Below are positions 25,130 to 27,682 of a stretch of 27,682 nt of DNA, in pieces. The notes under the pieces were generated by a model. That model was not told where the DNA came from. It was given only the letters and a program-made list of their open reading frames with translations, and did no database searches. Numbering within the stretch: position 1 is the stretch's first letter; each line of letters opens with the position of its first letter. The translations under genes were made by a program, and so were the position numbers. The stretch covers positions 1-27,682 of the forward strand of contig JBQCCP010000025.1 in assembly GCA_051962095.1 (NCBI GenBank), read 5' to 3'. This DNA comes from 66-474 sp051962095. GTDB taxonomy: Bacteria; Pseudomonadota; Gammaproteobacteria; Xanthomonadales; Rhodanobacteraceae.

Positions 25130-26893
25130 TCACTGGGCCACGGTCGCCGCTTCCCGGAACTGAAGGTGATGCAGCGCCGCGTACCGGCCCTCGCGCGCCA
25201 GCAGTTCCAGGTGGGTGCCGCGCTCGACGATCTGTCCCTGGTCGAGCACCACGATCTGGTCGGCGTGTTCGACCGTGGACAGGCGGTGCGCGATCACGAT
25301 CGTGGTGCGGTTCTTCATCAGGCGCGACAGCGCATCCTGGATCAGCCGTTCCGATTCGGTATCCAGCGCGCTGGTGGCCTCGTCCAGCACCAGGATCGGC
25401 GCGTTCTTCAGCAATGCCCGCGCGACCGCGATGCGCTGGCGCTGTCCGCCCGAGAGCAGGCCTCCGCTCTCGCCCACCCGGCTGTGGATGCCGTTCGGCA
25501 ATTCGCGGATGAACTCCATCGCGTTGGCGGCTTCGGCCGCGGCGACGATGTCCGATTCGCTCGCGCTGGCCAGCGCGCCGTAGGCAATGTTCTTCGCAAT
25601 GGTGTCGTCGAACAGTACCACGTCCTGACCGACCCACGCGATCTGCGCGCGCAGGCTGCGCAGCGTGTATTCGCCAAGCGGGTGGCCGTCCAGCAACACT
25701 TCGCCCGAAGTGGGCTCGTAGAAGCGCGGGATCAGGCTGGCGAGACTGGATTTGCCGCTGCCGGAGCGTCCCACCAGCGCGGTGATCGAGCCGCGCGGGC
25801 AGCCCAGCGTGATGCCGCGCAGCGCCGCCGCGTTCGCGCCCGCATAGGTCAGGTGCACGTCGCGGAACTGGATGTCGCCGCGGCAGCGCTCGAGTACGCG
25901 CGTGCCTTCGTCGCGCTCGACCGGGGCATCGAGGATGCCGAACAATTCCTGCGCCGCCGCCAGCCCGCGCTGGATGTTCGACTGCACCGTGGTCAGGCGC
26001 TTCAGCGACGGAAGGATGCCGCCCATGCACATGAACAGGCGCGCGAATGAACCGGCGGTCAGCTTGTCGTTCAACATGAAGGGACGCGTCGCGAAATACA
26101 CGATCAACGCCAGCGCGATCGCGGCCGCGAGCTGCACGAACGCCGTGGACAATCCGTTCGTGGCAGCGACCTTGACGTTCAACTTGCGGGTGCGGTCGGT
26201 GACGTCATCGAAACGCCTGGATTCGTAGTCCTGTCCGCCGAACACCTTGACCTCGCGGTGCGCGCCGACCACTTCCTCGACCACGCCGGTGACGCGGCCG
26301 ACCACGTCCTGGATCGTCACGTTGATGCGCCGGTAGCGGCGGCTCACATAGGTGACCAGCAGTCCGATCATCGGCACCATCACCAGCAGCGCCAGCGATA
26401 ATTTCCAGTTGGTCCAGAGCATCAGCAGCACCAGCCCGGTCGCGGTCAGTCCGTCCACGATCGCGATCTTGGCCGAATCGGTGGTGGCCTGCGCGACCTG
26501 TTCGCTGGTGTAGGTGATGCGCGAGATCTGCTGTCCCGACGACTCGCGGTCGAAGAACGCCGCCGGCATGTGCAGGTACTTGTCGAAGATCCGGCGGCGC
26601 ATGTCCTGCACCACGCCGCGCCCGACATAGGCGGAGCCGTAGCTTTCGGCGTACACCGCAATGCTGCGCACGAAGAAGATGCTGACGATGATGATCGGCA
26701 TCCAGAAGATCACGTGCGGATCGCGCACCACGAACAGCTTGTCGATCAGCGGCTTGATTTCCTTGGCGAACAGGACCATGCACAGCGCATCCACCGCCAT
26801 CGCCACGACCGTGATCGCGACCACGGTCCGGTACGGCCCGAGCAGCCGCAGCAGGCGCGGATACGTGGTCGAATCGGAAGCGGCGTCCGTCAT
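25130..26893 (-). CDS. msbA: Lipid A export ABC transporter MsbA
   Basis: This 587-residue half-transporter flips lipid A-core across the inner membrane. Six transmembrane helices fill about residues 15-320, with EVVGAHREVKVFGGQDYE in an intracellular loop. The nucleotide-binding domain follows, with Walker A GRSGSGKSS near residue 374, the signature LSGGQRQRIAVARALL near 479, Walker B ILVLDEATSALD and the switch histidine in IAHRLST. Length fits MsbA (582 in E. coli). Its ATG overlaps the exbD stop (ATGA), and lpxK lies downstream. Confidence 0.95.
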   Translation of the reverse strand: MTDAASDSTTYPRLLRLLGPYRTVVAITVVAMAVDALCMVLFAKEIKPLIDKLFVVRDPHVIFWMPIIIVSIFFVRSIAVYAESYGSAYVGRGVVQDMRRRIFDKYLHMPAAFFDRESSGQQISRITYTSEQVAQATTDSAKIAIVDGLTATGLVLLMLWTNWKLSLALLVMVPMIGLLVTYVSRRYRRINVTIQDVVGRVTGVVEEVVGAHREVKVFGGQDYESRRFDDVTDRTRKLNVKVAATNGLSTAFVQLAAAIALALIVYFATRPFMLNDKLTAGSFARLFMCMGGILPSLKRLTTVQSNIQRGLAAAQELFGILDAPVERDEGTRVLERCRGDIQFRDVHLTYAGANAAALRGITLGCPRGSITALVGRSGSGKSSLASLIPRFYEPTSGEVLLDGHPLGEYTLRSLRAQIAWVGQDVVLFDDTIAKNIAYGALASASESDIVAAAEAANAMEFIRELPNGIHSRVGESGGLLSGGQRQRIAVARALLKNAPILVLDEATSALDTESERLIQDALSRLMKNRTTIVIAHRLSTVEHADQIVVLDQGQIVERGTHLELLAREGRYAALHHLQFREAATVAQ

Positions 26894-27318
26894 GACGCAG
26901 GCGCGCCCGACGGCGGCGCGGTCGCGATCGACAAATGCGTGAAACCGAGTTGTCCCAGGGCGTCCATCGCGGTCACCACGGCCTGGTGCGGCGTCAGGCC
27001 GTCGGCGCGCAACAGCACCGGACGCTCGCGGTCTTCGCCCGCGACCGCTTCGATCGCGCGCTTCAACGTGGCCTCGTCATCGCCGAGCACGCGGTTGTTG
27101 GCGACGAAGAAATGGCCTTCGCGGTCGATCACGACCACCAGGGTATCGCGCGCGGGCGTACTGGCCGCATCGCTGGCCTGCGGCAGCGACACCTTCATGT
27201 GCCCCTGCTGCACGAAGGTGGTGGTCAGCACGAAGAACATCAGCAGGGTCAGCAGCACGTCAATGAGGCTGACCACGTTGATTTCGAATTCGTCGGCGTT
27301 GTCGTTGCCGATGCGCAT
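26890..27318 (-). CDS. exbD: ExbD/TolR family biopolymer transport protein
   Basis: This 142-residue inner-membrane protein has one N-terminal membrane helix and a periplasmic domain. With an ExbB-type partner it uses the proton gradient to drive TonB- or Tol-like partners. The helix VVSLIDVLLTLLMFFVLTT carries the essential membrane aspartate (Asp20), and the periplasmic part contains the typical VVIDREGHFFVANNRVL and VLLRADGLTPHQAVVTAMDALGQLGF stretches. ATG 27318 is chosen because homology starts there; an in-frame start 45 codons upstream lies within the inverted-repeat element. The only ribosome binding site-like AGG lies in the terminal repeat of that element. The exbD-msbA-lpxK order is characteristic of Lysobacterales. 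Confidence 0.93.
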   Translation of the reverse strand: MRIGNDNADEFEINVVSLIDVLLTLLMFFVLTTTFVQQGHMKVSLPQASDAASTPARDTLVVVIDREGHFFVANNRVLGDDEATLKRAIEAVAGEDRERPVLLRADGLTPHQAVVTAMDALGQLGFTHLSIATAPPSGAPAS

Positions 27319-27323
27319 CTCAG

Positions 27324-27590
27324 GGCCTGCTGACCCTATGCCACGTGAGCCGCGTTGCTTCCGCAGCGGTCGCCAGACGAGGCGCGCGCCGCAGCGCCAG
27401 AGTGGTTCTCTGGTCAAGGTGCGCACCGATGTATGGCGGCCGCTGCGGAGCAACCCTTCGGGCCGGAGCCCTTTGCCCCCATGGCTGCGTCATCGCTCGT
27501 CTATGTATCGGCATACATCTTTCTCACTCTTTCCTTGCCCTGCGAGCAAACGGCCGACGGCGCGGCCATGTGGCATAGGGTCGGCAGGCC
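27324..27590. mobile_element. MITE-like element with terminal inverted repeats between exbD and the presumed exbB
   Basis: The ends are a 21-base inverted repeat with one mismatch, 27324-27344 against 27570-27590. It continues imperfectly for about ten more bases (CCACGTGAGCCGCG against CCACATGGCCGCG). Inside, 27354-27374 and 27435-27454 form a second 20-base inverted repeat with one mismatch and one extra base. Smaller perfect hairpins follow: CCAGAG-TGGTT-CTCTGG (27397-27413), GGGC-CGGA-GCCC (27460-27471) and ATGTAT-CGGC-ATACAT (27503-27518). No transposase is encoded; a 64-codon frame inside looks non-coding. I could not identify an exact target duplication. Confidence 0.6.
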
Positions 27591-27594
27591 TGCG

Positions 27595-27681
27595 TCAGGT
27601 GCCGACACGGGCGGGACGCGGAACGCCTGCCGGCACCGCTGGGCGTGCATCCACGGCCGCCGGCCGCGCCACAGCCAGTTC
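27595..27681 (-). CDS. Possible C-terminal end of an ExbB/TolQ proton channel gene (partial)
   Basis: The minus-strand frame entering from the window edge reads ELAVARPAAVDARPAVPAG and ends at a TGA at 27595-27597, giving 28 visible residues. Codon composition is compatible with coding. The stretch is a low-complexity Ala/Pro/Val tail with no diagnostic motif. The guess rests on position: ExbB normally precedes ExbD directly in this locus. The rest of the gene lies outside the window. Confidence 0.35.
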   Translation of the reverse strand, partial: ELAVARPAAVDARPAVPAGVPRPARVGT

Positions 27682-27682
27682 G

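Noticed and set aside
27320..27514. 64-codon minus-strand frame inside the inverted-repeat element
   Set aside because: It runs through the hairpins and one terminal repeat. The Arg/Pro-rich product looks like translated repeat DNA.

Overview
The window is GC-rich, densely packed bacterial chromosome. It looks like a gammaproteobacterium of the order Lysobacterales (Xanthomonadales). The main reasons are the exbD-msbA-lpxK gene order at the right end, an E. coli-like sbcB, orn and epmA set, and dispersed palindromic intergenic repeats. This placement is inference from gene content; no marker such as rRNA lies in the window.

Layout. Positions 1-341 are relatively AT-rich and hold no gene I can support. 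A PRC-barrel gene (342-734, minus) follows. Positions 1024-11400 are one long minus-strand run, transcribed in the order GH94 glycan phosphorylase, zwf, HAD hydrolase, tal, pgi, pgm. Most junctions overlap by 1-4 bases or leave 4 bases; the tal-pgi junction instead carries a 155-base spacer with an inverted-repeat element. Across a hairpin-rich divergent region (11401-11588), a plus-strand run carries a DUF6065 gene, a short gnd and pgl, up to 14132. Together these genes form a carbohydrate module. Phosphorolysis of a beta-glucan would give glucose-1-phosphate, Pgm converts it to glucose-6-phosphate, and that feeds Pgi or the Zwf-Pgl-Gnd branch and transaldolase. No ATP-consuming glucokinase is present, and phosphorolysis would make one unnecessary for this route.

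Positions 14133-20200 are housekeeping: orn (minus), sbcB and a DUF2461 gene (plus), then epmA and ligA (minus). Upstream of ligA is a 442-base intergenic region with strongly foldable inverted repeats and one copy of a repeat of about 110 bp. A second copy lies just behind the next gene, so the two copies bracket a DHA2-type MFS efflux gene (20643-22061). A CPA2 cation/proton antiporter (22234-23421) follows. It converges on a single-domain response regulator (23431-23823), behind which lies a possible remnant of a histidine kinase tail.

The right end (24105-27682, minus) is the lipid A export locus lpxK, msbA and exbD, with what may be the last codons of exbB at the edge. Between exbD and that tail sits a 267-bp element with terminal inverted repeats and several internal hairpins, resembling a MITE. 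The items most worth attention are the phosphorolysis/pentose-phosphate cluster, this MITE-like element, and the structured intergenic DNA upstream of ligA. I found no CRISPR array, tRNA, rRNA or complete insertion sequence.
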